Part shown: piece by piece, positions 11,071-24,900 of the stretch
How the letters are laid out: the number at the start of each line of letters is the position of its first letter
Numbering within the stretch: the first letter of the stretch is position 1
Source of the DNA: Canna indica
Taxonomy: Eukaryota; Streptophyta; Magnoliopsida; Zingiberales; Cannaceae
Assembly (NCBI GenBank): GCA_034359265.1
Contig: CP136896.1
Location: forward strand, 60,771,501-60,835,500
Direction: 5' to 3'
Length of the DNA stretch: 64,000 bases
Made by a program: the position numbers and the translations under genes
Notes under the pieces: generated by a model
What the model saw: only the letters and a program-made list of their open reading frames with translations
What the model was told of the DNA's origin: nothing
Databases searched by the model: none

Positions 11071-12280
11071 AATTCAAAAATCAAGGTTAAGATTTTGTTT
11101 TCAAGGGCATTCCCATCTTTTCTCTCGGTGTCCTCCGCCCTCTTAAATGTGTCTCCAGAATTTATTATTAATTAATAATATCTTTTATGTTTGCAATAAT
11201 TAAATTGACTATATATGTTAATTAGAATTTTTCATCAATCAATTAAGATTTTAATTAGGATCAATTCTAAAAATAAATAGATTAATTTAAAATTTGACTT
11301 TTAAATTAAAATTATTTCAATATTTATTTAAGTTCAGGAAAAGAGTCAAAATATCATTGATAATCGATATTAAATACTTATACTAAAAAATTGTATTATT
11401 TTATTATACCCTAAATATATTATAATTTCAATTTCTCTCTCATTCTTTTTCTTAAAGACTTCTACGGTCTCCGAGTGTGTAAATTGATGGGCTACTTAAA
11501 ATAAAATAAATTTTCTATATTGTTCTTTTCATTTGATAATCTTTAGAATATATGTAAGTATTTTTGTCAAAAAATTGGTACTAAGACTCTTACATAAAAA
11601 GTCTTAGAAGTGTTTAAATTGGTCATATATAATAAAAAGATTTAATTTTGATAAATTATTTTTTTATGTTAACTATCTAATTGTTTTATTTCATTTAATG
11701 ATTTTATGATATATTAGGTCATTTTATTTATATTATAAAATATAAAATATATATTTCATAAATTAATTAGAATTATAAAATTATTATGGACTTTGGACAA
11801 AAGTCTTTCCCAAAATCTATAATAATTTTATAATTATAAAAAGTAAAATTTAATTCATTATACAAAAATATCTAATGATTTAAAGAGTTTGATGGAAAAT
11901 ATTTTTTTAAAATTCTAACATTTTTTTATCATAAAAATCCTAATATATTTTTTTTTAAAAAATTCTAACATTTTTTTATCATAAAAATTATATATATATA
12001 TGAATTGACGATGCGTTAAAAACTTTTTATCGATGATTAAATGAATATTATTTTTCGGATTTAGAAATTTCTATACCTTTTATCCAAAATTGGAAAATTT
12101 TAATCCCAAAATTTAATTTTGAAAAATGGCTGAAATCAAGAGAAAGAATAAAGAAGGAAATTTAAATTAATTCGATCGAACTAAATAGAAAAGAGGACAT
12201 ACATTTTACTCATTCATGACCTGCTATTTACACGCTCTTTGATTGGAGCTGGATCCCGAAATTAACGAGACGTTTTTCCA
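11071..12280. other. AT-rich upstream region
   Basis: No gene is visible. A direct repeat, AAAATTCTAACATTTTTTTATCATAAAAAT, occurs at about 11910-11937 and again at about 11960-11988. The sequence becomes balanced in base composition only from about 12220, as the promoter and first exon of the EF-hand gene approach. Confidence 0.5.
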
Positions 12281-12288
12281 TAGGTGGG

Positions 12289-12295
12289 TATATAA
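12289..12295 (+). promoter_or_regulatory. Candidate TATA box of the EF-hand gene
   Basis: TATATAA lies about 130 bases upstream of the chosen start codon. That leaves a plausible 5' leader of about 100 bases if transcription starts about 30 bases downstream of it. Confidence 0.45.
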
Positions 12296-12426
12296 TTGTG
12301 TAGAAAGGTGCAAGGGAGCCGCAACGCCGTTTCCACGCATTGACTCATTCGTCTTTCCCAACTCTTCACCGACCTCCACCGAATCAATATAGGAAAAGCG
12401 CGACGGGCAGAGGAGAAGAACAAGGC

Positions 12427-12964
12427 ATGGCGAAGCCCTCCGTCCCCGTGGTGGCGGCGTATGTCACCCTATCCGTATTTTTCCTCTTCCTTCTCTCCCT
12501 TTCCCCGCGACGCTCCGACCTCACCAATCGTCGCCTCAAGCTCCGCCCTGCCGGCGCCGCTCGCGGAGACCACAGCCGCGTCCCGTTCGACCCCCTCATA
12601 TCCGACATCGAGCTCCATCGAGATGATCTAGAGTGGGAGAGAAGCCATTTCCTCTCCACCGGCGATGCCCCGCCTGCGGAGCCTCTGCCGGAGTGGAAGG
12701 ACTTCATGGACGCAGAGGACTACATCAACGACGAGGACCGGTTCAACGTCACCTATCGCATCTCCGTTCTCTTCCCCAAAATTGACGTTGCCCCCACGGA
12801 CGGTTTCGTCACCCGCGAGGAGCTCACCGAGTGGAACCTCAAGCAGGAGGAGAAGGAGGTGATGCACAACACCCGGCGGGACATGAATATATTTGACAAG
12901 AATCATGACGGATTCATCTCGTTCCAGGAGTACGAGCCTCCGAGCTGGGTCCGTGAATTGAACG
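12427..12964 (+). CDS. EF-hand gene exon 1
   Basis: GC-rich exon of 538 nt encoding the signal-anchor, a basic/acidic linker and the first two EF-hand loops. It ends GAATTGAACG before the donor GTTAGA. Reading through the donor meets a stop two bases later, so the open frame ending at 12969 is not the true terminus. Confidence 0.88.
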
Positions 12965-15900
12965 GTTAGAAAAGATCCCTCTTTTCGAGTAGATTTCTGA
13001 TTTCTCTTGGATCGCCCAAGTTTATTTTCTTTTATTGCTTACTAAATTTGAGAAATTTAGTCTTTTTTCGAGGAATTATTGTTGTCTGACTTGTTGCTCA
13101 ACCAGCAAGATGGATGTTTTAACTGTGCTATTTTTCACTTTTGAAGATCCAATGAAGTTCCTTCGGTGAAGTTCCACCGAAGATACAACCATGGAATGAG
13201 AGAATAAATGGACAATAAAGAATTTCATCATTGATATAGGATCACATAATATGATGTATCAAAAAATTGCTTTCATTTTAAATCCAATGTGGTATAGGTG
13301 GTGGTCCTTGTGTCAAATTTTCAAAGGAAAACGAGTAGGGAAGTACCGAAGTAGCATCACAAGCTTGGGGCATAAGCAGAAAATACAGCGAAAAGTTGAA
13401 TGTGAAATTGCACTAATACATTATGTGATTGACCACTGTAATGTTCAAATAGTTTGTTAAATTGTATTAGGTCATTTTCATTTCACTCAATAAATGTGAA
13501 GCTGAATCCAAGTTCTCAGAGGAAACAATAGTATAACAATATGGGTAATGATTGGGAACTTTCACAAGTCACAACATTGCAATAGTTAGGGAAAAGAAAC
13601 TCAGAATGAAGAAAATTAGAATTCACATTCAAGAGGATACGTTTTTAGGAATTACATTGTTTGTTAAAGCATACTTTCTTCTTTCTAGGTTTTCATTAGT
13701 CCAATTTGTTGTTCAACCACAGATTATTTCATGGTTTATATGGCACTTTGGTTCCTGCACAGAATAATCCCTCTTGCCTTTTCTGCTAGTAGCTTGTATA
13801 GTAAAAACCTATGGGTCTTGTCAACCTAGGTTCCTCCTTTCCCCAGCAAAAAAATGTGAGTATTGTTTAAAGATCTCATGTTATCTTTTTTTAACAGTCC
13901 ATAATCCATTATGGAAAAGGGTGGTGGCCTTGGGACAAAGTATTATCTTTTTTTTATGGGTTTATGCTTCACTGTGTTATGTTATTACAACTTGAATGAA
14001 ATGCAACCTTTTATGTTACCTGTCATTATATTTAATATCAAGCTCCATAGAACATTATTTCTTCCAGTTTTGTCTTCCCCCGTAATCCTGTTTGAATGTT
14101 GTTGTCCATCTCCTGAGTCCTGGCAGTATAAGCCTACATAAAACCTGTTCCTCATTCAAAACCAGTCATATTGTCTTAGGTTTTGGATCCTTTACAAATC
14201 ATTTTGGTGGAAGTTTTTTGTTTAAAGACGAGTCTCCTTTTGCTTCAAAATTTAAATGTTCTACATTTTTATTAAATTGCGTGAGCTCCACCTCAAAGTA
14301 TTGCATTTATGAATGTAGGCTTTGTATTGTTTGTATTGTTTTATGATGTTGGAAATTTACAATACAAAGAACTCAATAGGTTCAATAGGTGTTGGTTAAT
14401 ATTGTCTACTACTCTACTTTGTTAATAAGAAGCTTAATATCTTACATACTTTCTGGAGCTCACAAATATGCAAAGGGGGCTATGCCCAGTGTGGAGTTAG
14501 ACTTGAATATTATGGTCTTTATCTGAAGCTTTAAAATATTTTGCAGACAATAATTCAACTAATGATACATTTGGTTGGTGGAAAGAAGAACACTTCAATG
14601 CTTCGGACATTGACGAAAATGGCCTTCTCAATTTAACAGAGTTTAATGAGTATATGGCATCTGCTAACTTTTAGTCTCAGATTCTCATCTCTTATATTCT
14701 GATACTGACTTTTAATTGGTTCCTTCAGCTTCCTTCATCCAGCTGACAGTAATAATCCAAAGCTGATTGAGTGGTTATGTCGAGAAGAGATAAGGTGCAA
14801 GAGCTTACTTAGAATTCCTGGCTTTTGGAATTGCAATATCTAATGCTTATGGACAATTATGATATTTTCTATCTTTCATCTCTAATACAAAATGGTGCAA
14901 TATTTTTCTGTAGGATAGTTATGGTCACAACTCATAAGTGCATGCTAATTTTGAGATACTCTTTTTATTTCAATTACGATACTGCCCGGTATGACCTTGG
15001 GTACTGTAGCAAAATATCGGGTATTGGAAAATACCAGTATCTCGATAAATACCGCCTGGTATGCCCGATATTTAGCAAATACCGGGCGGTAATTGCTGTC
15101 ATACCGGACGATACCGCCCGGTATGACCCGACCTGTATCGTCCGGTATGACCCGACCCAATGACTGTTAAAAAGAGCCGTTGGGTTACTGCAGCACTCAA
15201 CTGATACAGGGACTAGTTCTTGGACTGCCAACAAAGAAACACTAATGGGTATGTGGTATAATGGATACCAAGGCATGATGACATGAGATCATTTCCAGAT
15301 ATGGGCATTGGAGACTTACGGTGTTGACCTTAGTCGTTCATGTCCCCAAGATATGTACGAGTACGACGGAAGTCATTCGTCCGCATTTTAAACATAATAT
15401 TCATGTATTTGACATTTGAATATTAAATTTAAGTATTTATTGATCAATTATGTGTTATTGGAGTTATTTTTAGCAAAAAAAAAGGCCTGGTATGCCTTTT
15501 TCGTACCGTACCGTACCGTGTGTCGGTACGGTACGGTACCGGTACATACCAGTACGAGTCAATGACCGAGATGATGTCTGGTACCGGTATTTTAAACCTT
15601 GCCAGTAAATACAACCTTACATTTATATTTGAATACACTGCAAAATAATGTTTCTTTTCTTGTGTATGGGAAGTTCCTCGCACATGAGATTAGCATCGCT
15701 TGCAACTATTTGGATTTAGGAATAATTCCTAGTCCCTTGAGGCTCAGTCTGATCAAAATAATCAGTTGTGATAATTTCTTTTTGGCCCTTCCCAAGTCAG
15801 AGTTTTGATCATATGGTAGAATATTGCCATTAGTTTTTCTTGTGATCTACTGCATATAGACAGATGAACCATCAACCTGTAAAAGTACTTAGATTCCAAC

Positions 15901-18900
15901 AATATTTCCTGGTCACTTGAGGTCCAGTCTAATGAAAATAAATCTATAATTTTTTTTTTTTTGTTCATCTCAAGTTAGAGTTTAGATTGTATGGAAGATT
16001 TTTTGCTATTAGAGTTTTCATTGACTCTGATTAGACAGATGAACCATAAGCTTGTAAAAATAGTTTGACACATAGTTTTAAATACTGTACCATACCGTGC
16101 TGTTAGGGACCTTCGGGTTTGTCAAGTCCTGTATGTGTCATGACGGCCCCTAACGTGCATTGTAAATATTGCATCATGAGCATCCATGTAAATATGAGAA
16201 TTTGGAGAATTGGAGAGAATTTGTGATGCTCACTCGGCCGGCATGGCCCTAGTCGGCAAGATAGCCGACGCGCAAGAAAACTTGGAGTCAAGGCTAGAGG
16301 CACTCCATGATGACACTCAAGATATAGTCAAACATCTGCAAGATGAGATTGCGGAGCTAAAGGCTACGGTCAAATTTTTTATCCGAGAGATACACTCGGG
16401 TGGTAGCAGTTCACGGCAGAACGAAGCGCCACAACACCATCTCAGAGCACCCGAACCAAAGCCTTACAATGGGGCCCGGGATGCCAAAGCGGTGGAAAAC
16501 TTCCTTTTCGACTTGGAGCAGTACTTCAAGGTCACGAGGACGGTTGAAGAAGATATGAAAGTGTCCGTTGCAACCATGTATCTGTCTGAAGATGCAAAAC
16601 TTTGGTGGCGGACCAAGTATGATGAAATTCAGAAGGGGCAAGCCAAGATTGACACTTGGGATGAACTCAAGCGCGAACTGAAAGCGCAATTCTTCCCTGA
16701 GAATGTGGAGTTCATCGCCCGACGGAAGTTACGTCAGCTCCGTCAAGACAATTCGGTTCGGGAGTATGTGAAGAAGTTCTCGACTATCATGTTGGACATT
16801 TCAGACATGGCCGAGACTGATCAACTATTTACCTTCCTGGAAGGACTGCAGCCATGGGCACAGCAGGAACTCTCCAGGAGGAACATTCGGAGTTTGTCAG
16901 AAGCAAAGATCGCAGCAGAACGACTCTCTGACTATAATGATCATCATCTCCTTCCCCGTCTTGAAAAGATAGGTTCCACCTATCTTTATCGTTGGTGTTT
17001 TGGTCAGAACATCCGTCAGATGTATCCCATTTGGGAGACATATCCCACTTAGGATAGTCCAAGTTATCTTCGTTGGGGCAATCATTTGTATCATGGAGTG
17101 ACATGAGGTGCCTTAAGACGGCTAAATCCTCATCTTCTTCCTCATCGTACTCGCTGTTCCAGTCAGCTTCGTACTCGTAGTCACTGTTTCAGTCGCATGT
17201 CATCATAGCGGCTAATTCATGATCCATGTCATGAGCCTCATCCTGATCCTCAGTAGTTGTTGCAGGTGCTATCGCATAGTCAGCGAATTGTACTGCTAAG
17301 GTACCGTCCGTTCTTGTTCGGATGTTGGAAGTTTGTGGATTGTGAGTCACCGTAATTAAAGCAGGCCTGATTATCCACTGTTGACCTTGCAGGCTTTCAG
17401 TGGTTCTAACTTGTCCTGGAATTGCCCTGATTCCACGGCTTGCTAAGTGGTCTGCTACATGTTGTACGTTGTAGCGAAAGTTGGTGTGACTGCTATTAGA
17501 GAGTCTTCCGATCAGTGATCTAGAGAGTAAGAGGTTACTCTCGCCTCCTTGCCATCCTCGATAGCCATGTGTTTGAAGCACCAATTGTATGTGCTCCCTG
17601 AAATCATGTATGCTGATTGTAATGTCAGGAAAATAAGCGGAATGCGTCTTCTCAAAACAACTGCGGGCTACGACGAACACAGAGTTGAAATGAGGAAAGA
17701 TGAGAACTTGAAGGCTTGAAAGCTTAACTTAAGTAGTAGGAAAGGTTTACAAATGGAGAGTAGAACTTCTCAGGTCTTGAGTATTCTCTGCTACTCCTAG
17801 ACTTGCTACTTATATAGATGAAGGAAGCTTCATGAAGAAGCTCAATAATTGAGCGCGGGTGCTCATTGGGCCCCATCGTCCACTGAGTTATTAGCTTTTA
17901 CAGAAAGAAGATTCCTTCGTACACATACTTGATAAGATTATACACATAATAGTGACACCTGATAGTGATAGGTGTCCTTGATCTTATCTTCTACTGCATT
18001 ATTGAGCTGCATTATTGTCCTTGCGTCAGCCAGCTGACAAACAAAGTAGGTGTTACTTTGTCTAGTGCTCCTTATCATCTTGTGGCACTGGTCGAGATTC
18101 TTGATGTGATGATTCACCATCTCCAGTGCATCAGATGCCCAGTTGTCCTTAGTGGCAGCTTGGTCAAGTCTGGCTTTCTGGAGAAATGCCATGGCCAGCA
18201 GTTTCTCTAACTCCGCAATTGTTCTAAGAGTTTGCTCGTGGTGGATCTGATTCACTCTCTGAGTCCACTCATGCTCCTTATCCATTAACCTTGGAAATTT
18301 GAACAATATCTTCCCCGTCAACCTTTCGAGTTCTTGCCATCCTGTTGCACCTCCTAGGACAGCCCAGTGTTGTGCGTCTGAGATATCCTTTTTGGTTGAC
18401 CAGTATGTTCCTTGATTTGAAATCGCCAGTTTCTGGAGCTCGTCAAGTATCATCTAAAACAAACAAACAAATGCAAAAATTATTAATAAATGTGGATATT
18501 AGTGAAGGGGTTATCCACTTCCCCTGTTAACAGTCTTCAACTAGTCTTTGGCTGGATACTTGCCCTTTCTGAGGGCTTCGTAATCCAGCGGTGGGAGTTC
18601 TTCTTGATTGGCAAGTTCATTGCCTTCTTCATTCAAATTTTTCCAGAACAATTCTTCCTGCTGTCTGGAATTGGCAAATTCATTGTTGTCTGTATCTGTG
18701 TTTTTCCAGAACAAATCTTTCTGTTGTCTGGTTCTAGCGTTTGAACTTTCAGGTTGCTCTTCCGTAGACCTTAGCTGATTGAGGATTTCTTCTAGAGCCT
18801 TTTTACTTTGTTCTTCCTGTTGACTTTCGTATCTTGCAACTCTTAATAAAACTCCTCCAGCTTCTTCATACTCGTCCCAGTATGGTATCTCATCCCATCT

Positions 18901-21900
18901 GGGAGGTGGGTTAGGATCCGGGTCAAACGCTCTCTGATATCTCCTGATTAGCGTTTCCTCTATGACGTCGCTGATGGCTGATTCATTTGCTTCAATTATT
19001 TCTTGGACCTCATCGTCCCATGTGGTTATTGCCATAAAAGCTGTATCATCTTCTGCCAGTGAGGATGCTAGTGTTTCGCTTATTGAGTCTATGGTAGCAC
19101 TCAATGTTTGAATAATTTCAATGGGTGCCTGCTTCGTTTCTTCTAAGGCACCTTCCAGAATTTCCAGATCTTCACACATATTTTCTGGCAATTCTCTAAC
19201 TGTGATTAGATTCGCTGTAAGCCGAGAAAGTGCGTCGGCCAGCACATTTATTTTGCCATCAATATGTTCAAAATGGACTTGGATGCCTATTCCTGTTATG
19301 AAATCTACAAAATTGATCCATCTTACCCGAGAGGGTTTATTTTGTGTTGATTTATTGTGGAAGCTAATAATAGCTTGGCAATCTGTTCTCAGGGTAATCT
19401 CCTGCTTGTCCAGGTAGTGGATTTTTAGTGCTTTAAGAGTTTCTATGCAAGCGTGGATTTCTGCATCTATAGTAGATTTGATTACCGGGAATTTTCCGCT
19501 TGCATATGCACATATCTTTTCAGATTTCCTCGGATCATTTTTCTTTGCCTTCCATTTGCAAATTCCTCCCCATCCTTCCATGCATCCATCTGTTTCCAAT
19601 ATTATGTAGGAATTTGAAGGGGGTAGTTCCAAATCCGGTAGATTCTGGACTAATTCTTTCACTCTTGCAATGAGTTCATAGTCAGAAGGCTTGATCCTTT
19701 TATCTCCATGGGGGCCCGTTTTAGAGTAAAGCGGCCCTAATAGTGTCCCCAAATTCGGGATGTAGGAACGAGCATAGTTCAGAATTCCAAGCCAAGATCG
19801 CAGCCCAGTCTTACTCTTGAGACTTTCTTCATCGAATGATATGATCTTCTTGATTATGTGGGGTTGTAATCTAATCTTATTCTTACCGATAATTGCCCCA
19901 AGGAATTCGATTTCCTCCGTTGCTATCTTCATTTTGGTGGGGGAAAGGACTAGTCCCCATTTTTCACATATCTGCAGCATCTTCCTCAAATGCATTGATT
20001 GCTGCTCTTCGTCTTCGGAAAATACGAGTATATCATCAATATATACTGCTATAAAATCCTCAGTTCCTTTGAAACATTCGTCCATCTTTCTTTGGAATAT
20101 AGCCGGAGCATTCTTCAGTCCGAATGGCATTACTAGCCATTCATATAATCCGCCAGGGACTATGAATGTTGTCCATGGTATAGACTCTGGGTCCATGGCA
20201 ACTTGATGGAAGCCACTTTTTAAGTCAAACTTTGAAAATATCTTGCTATTTCCAACCTTCTTCAGGATAGTGTTGATTCCTAGGAGATTGTATTGATCCT
20301 TGTGAGTATTGTCATTCAGTGTTCTGTAATTGAACACCATTCTTTCCTTCCCTTTTACTTCTTTCTTACTGATTGGATCAATCGTCGTTTCGGAGTTAAC
20401 GATTATTGCCATTGTGCGGTGTCTGCTAGTACTTGGTCGTATAACTCCCAGTTTCAGAAGTGCCTTGACATGTTGGTCAAATTATTCTTTCATTGCAGGA
20501 GTCACATGCTTCAAAGGCTTGTCCTGGATCGTGATATCAGGATTAATGATATCTAATTTGCATGTTATCTGATTTTTGTTCCAGTGCTCAATTGGGTTTT
20601 CTCCTATGAACCCTTGCTCCTTTAATTTCTTGAGTAGTGAGCTGAACATTCTTTTGAATTTTTCTGACTCCTTGAAATTGTCATAAGCTGTCACACTTAG
20701 TACCTCTAGATATTCTTCTTCTGAAAGCCCTAGCTCATCAGTTGATGCTATTGTTGTTATTTCGGTATCAATCCTGGTGGTGATTGACGTCACTTTCTTG
20801 TAGAATGTTATAGTCTGCTCTTCAATTCTTACTCCTCCTTGCATTGCCCTAATGAAATTGCATCCTACCAACATTTGGATGCCATCTTTCTTGCTCATAG
20901 GGAAAGCATACGTGAATGGAATCTTGAACTTGTTTTCTTCTATAGACATAAATCCATTCTTCAACTTTAGGCTTGCCATCTGCTGTGAGTTCACACCATT
21001 TATCATTATAGGATATGAACTTGGTTCAAGAGCTTCTGCTGGAACTGAATCCTGGTCTATACAGCAGACCGTTGCTCCAGTGTCTAATATGGCTTGGACT
21101 TTGAAGCTTTTTACTCTGGAGATTTCCATAATTATCACCATATTGTAAAGCCGATTTAATATCCTTTTTCCTTTCGGATGGTCCAACTTATCTGCTAATG
21201 TAGCAAATTCTTCAGAAACTTCTACAGATAGTTGATTGGCAGCCTCTTTAAAGACTATTCCTTTTGATGCCTTCATCTCCTTCTCATCAGCAGGGTTTTC
21301 TTTATATTTTCCTTTTTGTTGTCTTTTTCTTCTTCAATGCTAAGATTATTAAATTCCTCCTCTAAGTCTTCGATATCTTGACTCGTCTTAAGTACTTCTA
21401 TTTCTTCCTTCAATTTTGCATTTTCTGCATTAATATGATCATTTTCTGCTAGTAAATACCTTGTATATTCTAGCAGTTCTCTGATTAGGCTGTCTTTATC
21501 ATTATAAGGCAAGAAGTTAGCCTTTATGATATTAAGCTTTCCCCAATGTTGAATCTCGAGCACATAGGGCAAACTGTCAGTAAGCAACTTCTGCAGTGTG
21601 CTCTCATCCTTGGATTAGTAATTTCTTTGCAACACGTGCATCTTTCACAGCCTTTTGTGACTTCAGGGCTGTTATCTTCCCATCGATGCACGCACTCATT
21701 CATGTTGTCAGGCAGTGTTATCTTTGACCTCCAGGAATTAATATTTTCTGCTACTTCTGGCGCTTTTTCTTCTGTAATTATTACGAATGCAGATTCGTAG
21801 GGTAGGTCATTCATGTCTAACGAAAGTGTATTTGCTGTGCCTGATTCTCCTTCAGAGAACGAACATATAGCATCACTATCTGGTTCATCAAGGTCGACAG

Positions 21901-24900
21901 ATAGTACATCCCAATCGTCTGGTAATTCAAGGTTTTCAATTATAGCTGCTCTGGCTATATTTCCTTGCTTCCTTGTGCACTCTCTTGCGAAGTGTCCTTC
22001 TTCTCCACATATAAAACACTTGCACTTCTTTACTCTGTCCGAGTGTTTCTTTTTGAAGATCCTTACGTGGGTATCATGTGGCTTACCCTTGTAAGATTTT
22101 GCCTTTCTTAGGCCATACTTTCTTTCTTTCTTGTAATACCCTGGTATGGGTATTTTTCTGCAAATTGTTAGATCCTTTAAACTCCTATGGAATGCAGCTC
22201 TTTTGCATTGCTCTTCCAAATATTGGTATGTAAAATGTATTCTTGGGAATACACCTACTGTATTCCCTGGATATTTTCGAGCAAATGCTGCTTCTAGTTC
22301 TTTCCCAATTATGAGGGGCATCTTTCTGAAGAACTTTTCAGATAGTTCAGATGAGACATACATCCTTCCTGATTTTGCTGATAATACTTTATAGTCGTTC
22401 ATGTAATCAAACAGATCCTTTACGTTGTTGCAGGATAATCTTTCCAAATCTTCGTATGCAAACAGATCCGCACAATGGCAATAATCGTTAACTCCGAAAC
22501 GACGATTGATCCAATCAGTAAGAAAGAAGTAAAAGGGAAGGAAAGAATGGTGTTCAATTACAGAACACTGAATGACAATACTCACAAGGATCAATACAAT
22601 CTCCTAGGAATCAACACTATCCTGAAGAAGGTTGGAAATAGCAAGATATTTTCAAAGTTTGACTTAAAAAGTGGCTTCCATCAAGTTGCCATGGACCCAG
22701 AGTCTATACCATGGACAACATTCATAGTCCCTGGCGGATTATATGAATGGCTAGTAATGCCATTCGGACTGAAGAATGCTCCGGCTATATTCCAAAGAAA
22801 GATGGACGAATGTTTCAAAGGAACTGAGGATTTTATAGCAGTATATATTGATGATATACTCGTATTTTCCGAAGACGAAGAGCAGCAATCAATGCATTTG
22901 AGGAAGATGCTGCAGATATGTGAAAAATGGGGACTAGTCCTTTCCCCCACCAAAATGAAGATAGCAACGGAGGAAATCGAATTCCTTGGGGCAATTATCG
23001 GTAAGAATAAGATTAGATTACAACCCCACATAATCAAGAAGATCATATCATTCGATGAAGAAAGTCTCAAGAGTAAGACTGGGCTGCGATCTTGGCTTGG
23101 AATTCTGAACTATGCTCGTTCCTACATCCCGAATTTGGGGACACTATTAGGGCCGCTTTACTCTAAAACGGGCCCCCATGGAGATAAAAGGATCAAGCCT
23201 TCTGACTATGAACTCATTGCAAGAGTGAAAGAATTAGTCCAGAATCTACCGGATTTGGAACTACCCCCTTCAAATTCCTACATAATATTGGAAACAGATG
23301 GATGCATGGAAGGATGGGGAGGAATTTGCAAATGGAAGGCAAAGAAAAATGATCCGAGGAAATCTGAAAAGATATGTGCATATGCAAGCGGAAAATTCCC
23401 GGTAATCAAATCTACTATAGATGCAGAAATCCACGCTTGCATAGAAACTCTTAAAGCACTAAAAATCCACTACCTGGACAAGCAGGAGATTACCCTGAGA
23501 ACAGATTGCCAAGCTATTATTAGCTTCCACAATAAATCAACACAAAATAAACCCTCTCGGGTAAGATGGATCAATTTTGTAGATTTCATAACAGGAATAG
23601 GCATCCAAGTCCATTTTGAACATATTGATGGCAAAATAAATGTGCTGGCCGACGCACTTTCTCGGCTTACAGCGAATCTAATCACAGTTAGAGAATTGCC
23701 AGAAAATATGTGTGAAGATCTGGAAATTCTGGAAGGTGCCTTAGAAGAAACGAAGCAGGCACCCATTGAAATTATTCAAACATTGAGTGCTACCATAGAC
23801 TCAATAAGCGAAACACTAGCATCCTCACTGGCAGAAGATGATACAGCTTTTATGGCAATAACCACATGGGACGATGAGGTCCAAGAAATAATTGAAGCAA
23901 ATGAATCAGCCATCAGCGACGTCATAGAGGAAACGCTAATCAGGAGATATCAGAGAGCGTTTGACCCGGATCCTAACCCACCTCCCAGATGGGATGAGAT
24001 ACCATACTGGGACGAGTATGAAGAAGCTGGAGGAGTTTTATTAAGAGTTGCAAGATACGAAAGTCAACAGGAAGAACAAAGTAAAAAGGCTCTAGAAGAA
24101 ATCCTCAATCAGCTAAGGTCTACGGAAGAGCAACCTGAAAGTTCAAACGCTAGAACCAGACAACAGAAAGATTTGTTCTGGAAAAACACAGATACAGACA
24201 ACAATGAATTTGCCAATTCCAGACAGCAGGAAGAATTGTTCTGGAAAAATTTGAATGAAGAAGGCAATGAACTTGCCAATCAAGAAGAACTCCCACCGCT
24301 GGATTACGAAGCCCTCAGAAAGGGGAAGTATCCAGCCAAAGACTAGTTGAAGACTGTTAACAGGGGAAGTGGATAACCCCTTCACTAATATCCACATTTA
24401 TTAATAATTTTTGCATTTGTTTGTTTGTTTTAGATGATACTTGACGAGCTCCAGAAACTGGCGATTTCAAATCAAGGAACATACTGGTCAACCAAAAAGG
24501 ATATCTCAGACGCACAACACTGGGCTGTCCTAGGAGGTGCAACAGGATGGCAAGAACTCGAAAGGTTGACGGGGAAGATATTGTTCAAATTTCCAAGGTT
24601 AATGGATAAGGAGCATGAGTGGACTCAGAGAGTGAATCAGATCCACCACGAGCAAACTCTTAGAACAATTGCGGAGTTAGAGAAACTGCTGGCCATGGCA
24701 TTTCTCCAGAAAGCCAGACTTGACCAAGCTGCCACTAAGGACAACTGGGCATCTGATGCACTGGAGATGGTGAATCATCACATCAAGAATCTCGACCAGT
24801 GCCACAAGATGATAAGGAGCACTAGACAAAGTAACACCTACTTTGTTTGTCAGCTGGCTGACGCAAGGACAATAATGCAGCTCAATAATGCAGTAGAAGA

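Larger units (their letters stand above)
17626..20419 (-). repeat. Left arm of 2794-bp inverted repeat
   Basis: Every paired position sums to 42887 with the right arm (20419 with 22468, 17626 with 25261). At the protein level both copies of the RT frame and of the 171-aa frame are identical. The only base difference I noticed is at 18562/24325, a synonymous change. Confidence 0.92.

Noticed and set aside
12340..12426. Upstream in-frame ATG of the EF-hand gene
   Set aside because: It would place 29 extra residues before the signal-anchor. The ATG at 12427 has the better context and matches the family start.
12384..12906. Long minus-strand frames over EF-hand exon 1
   Set aside because: Shadow frames in GC-rich coding sequence. 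The plus strand has clear EF-hand motifs and splice sites.
22468..22594. Coat-protein ORF start at 22594
   Set aside because: The first 42 or so codons are antisense to the RT gene in the right arm. The viral coat-protein sequence begins only at the junction.
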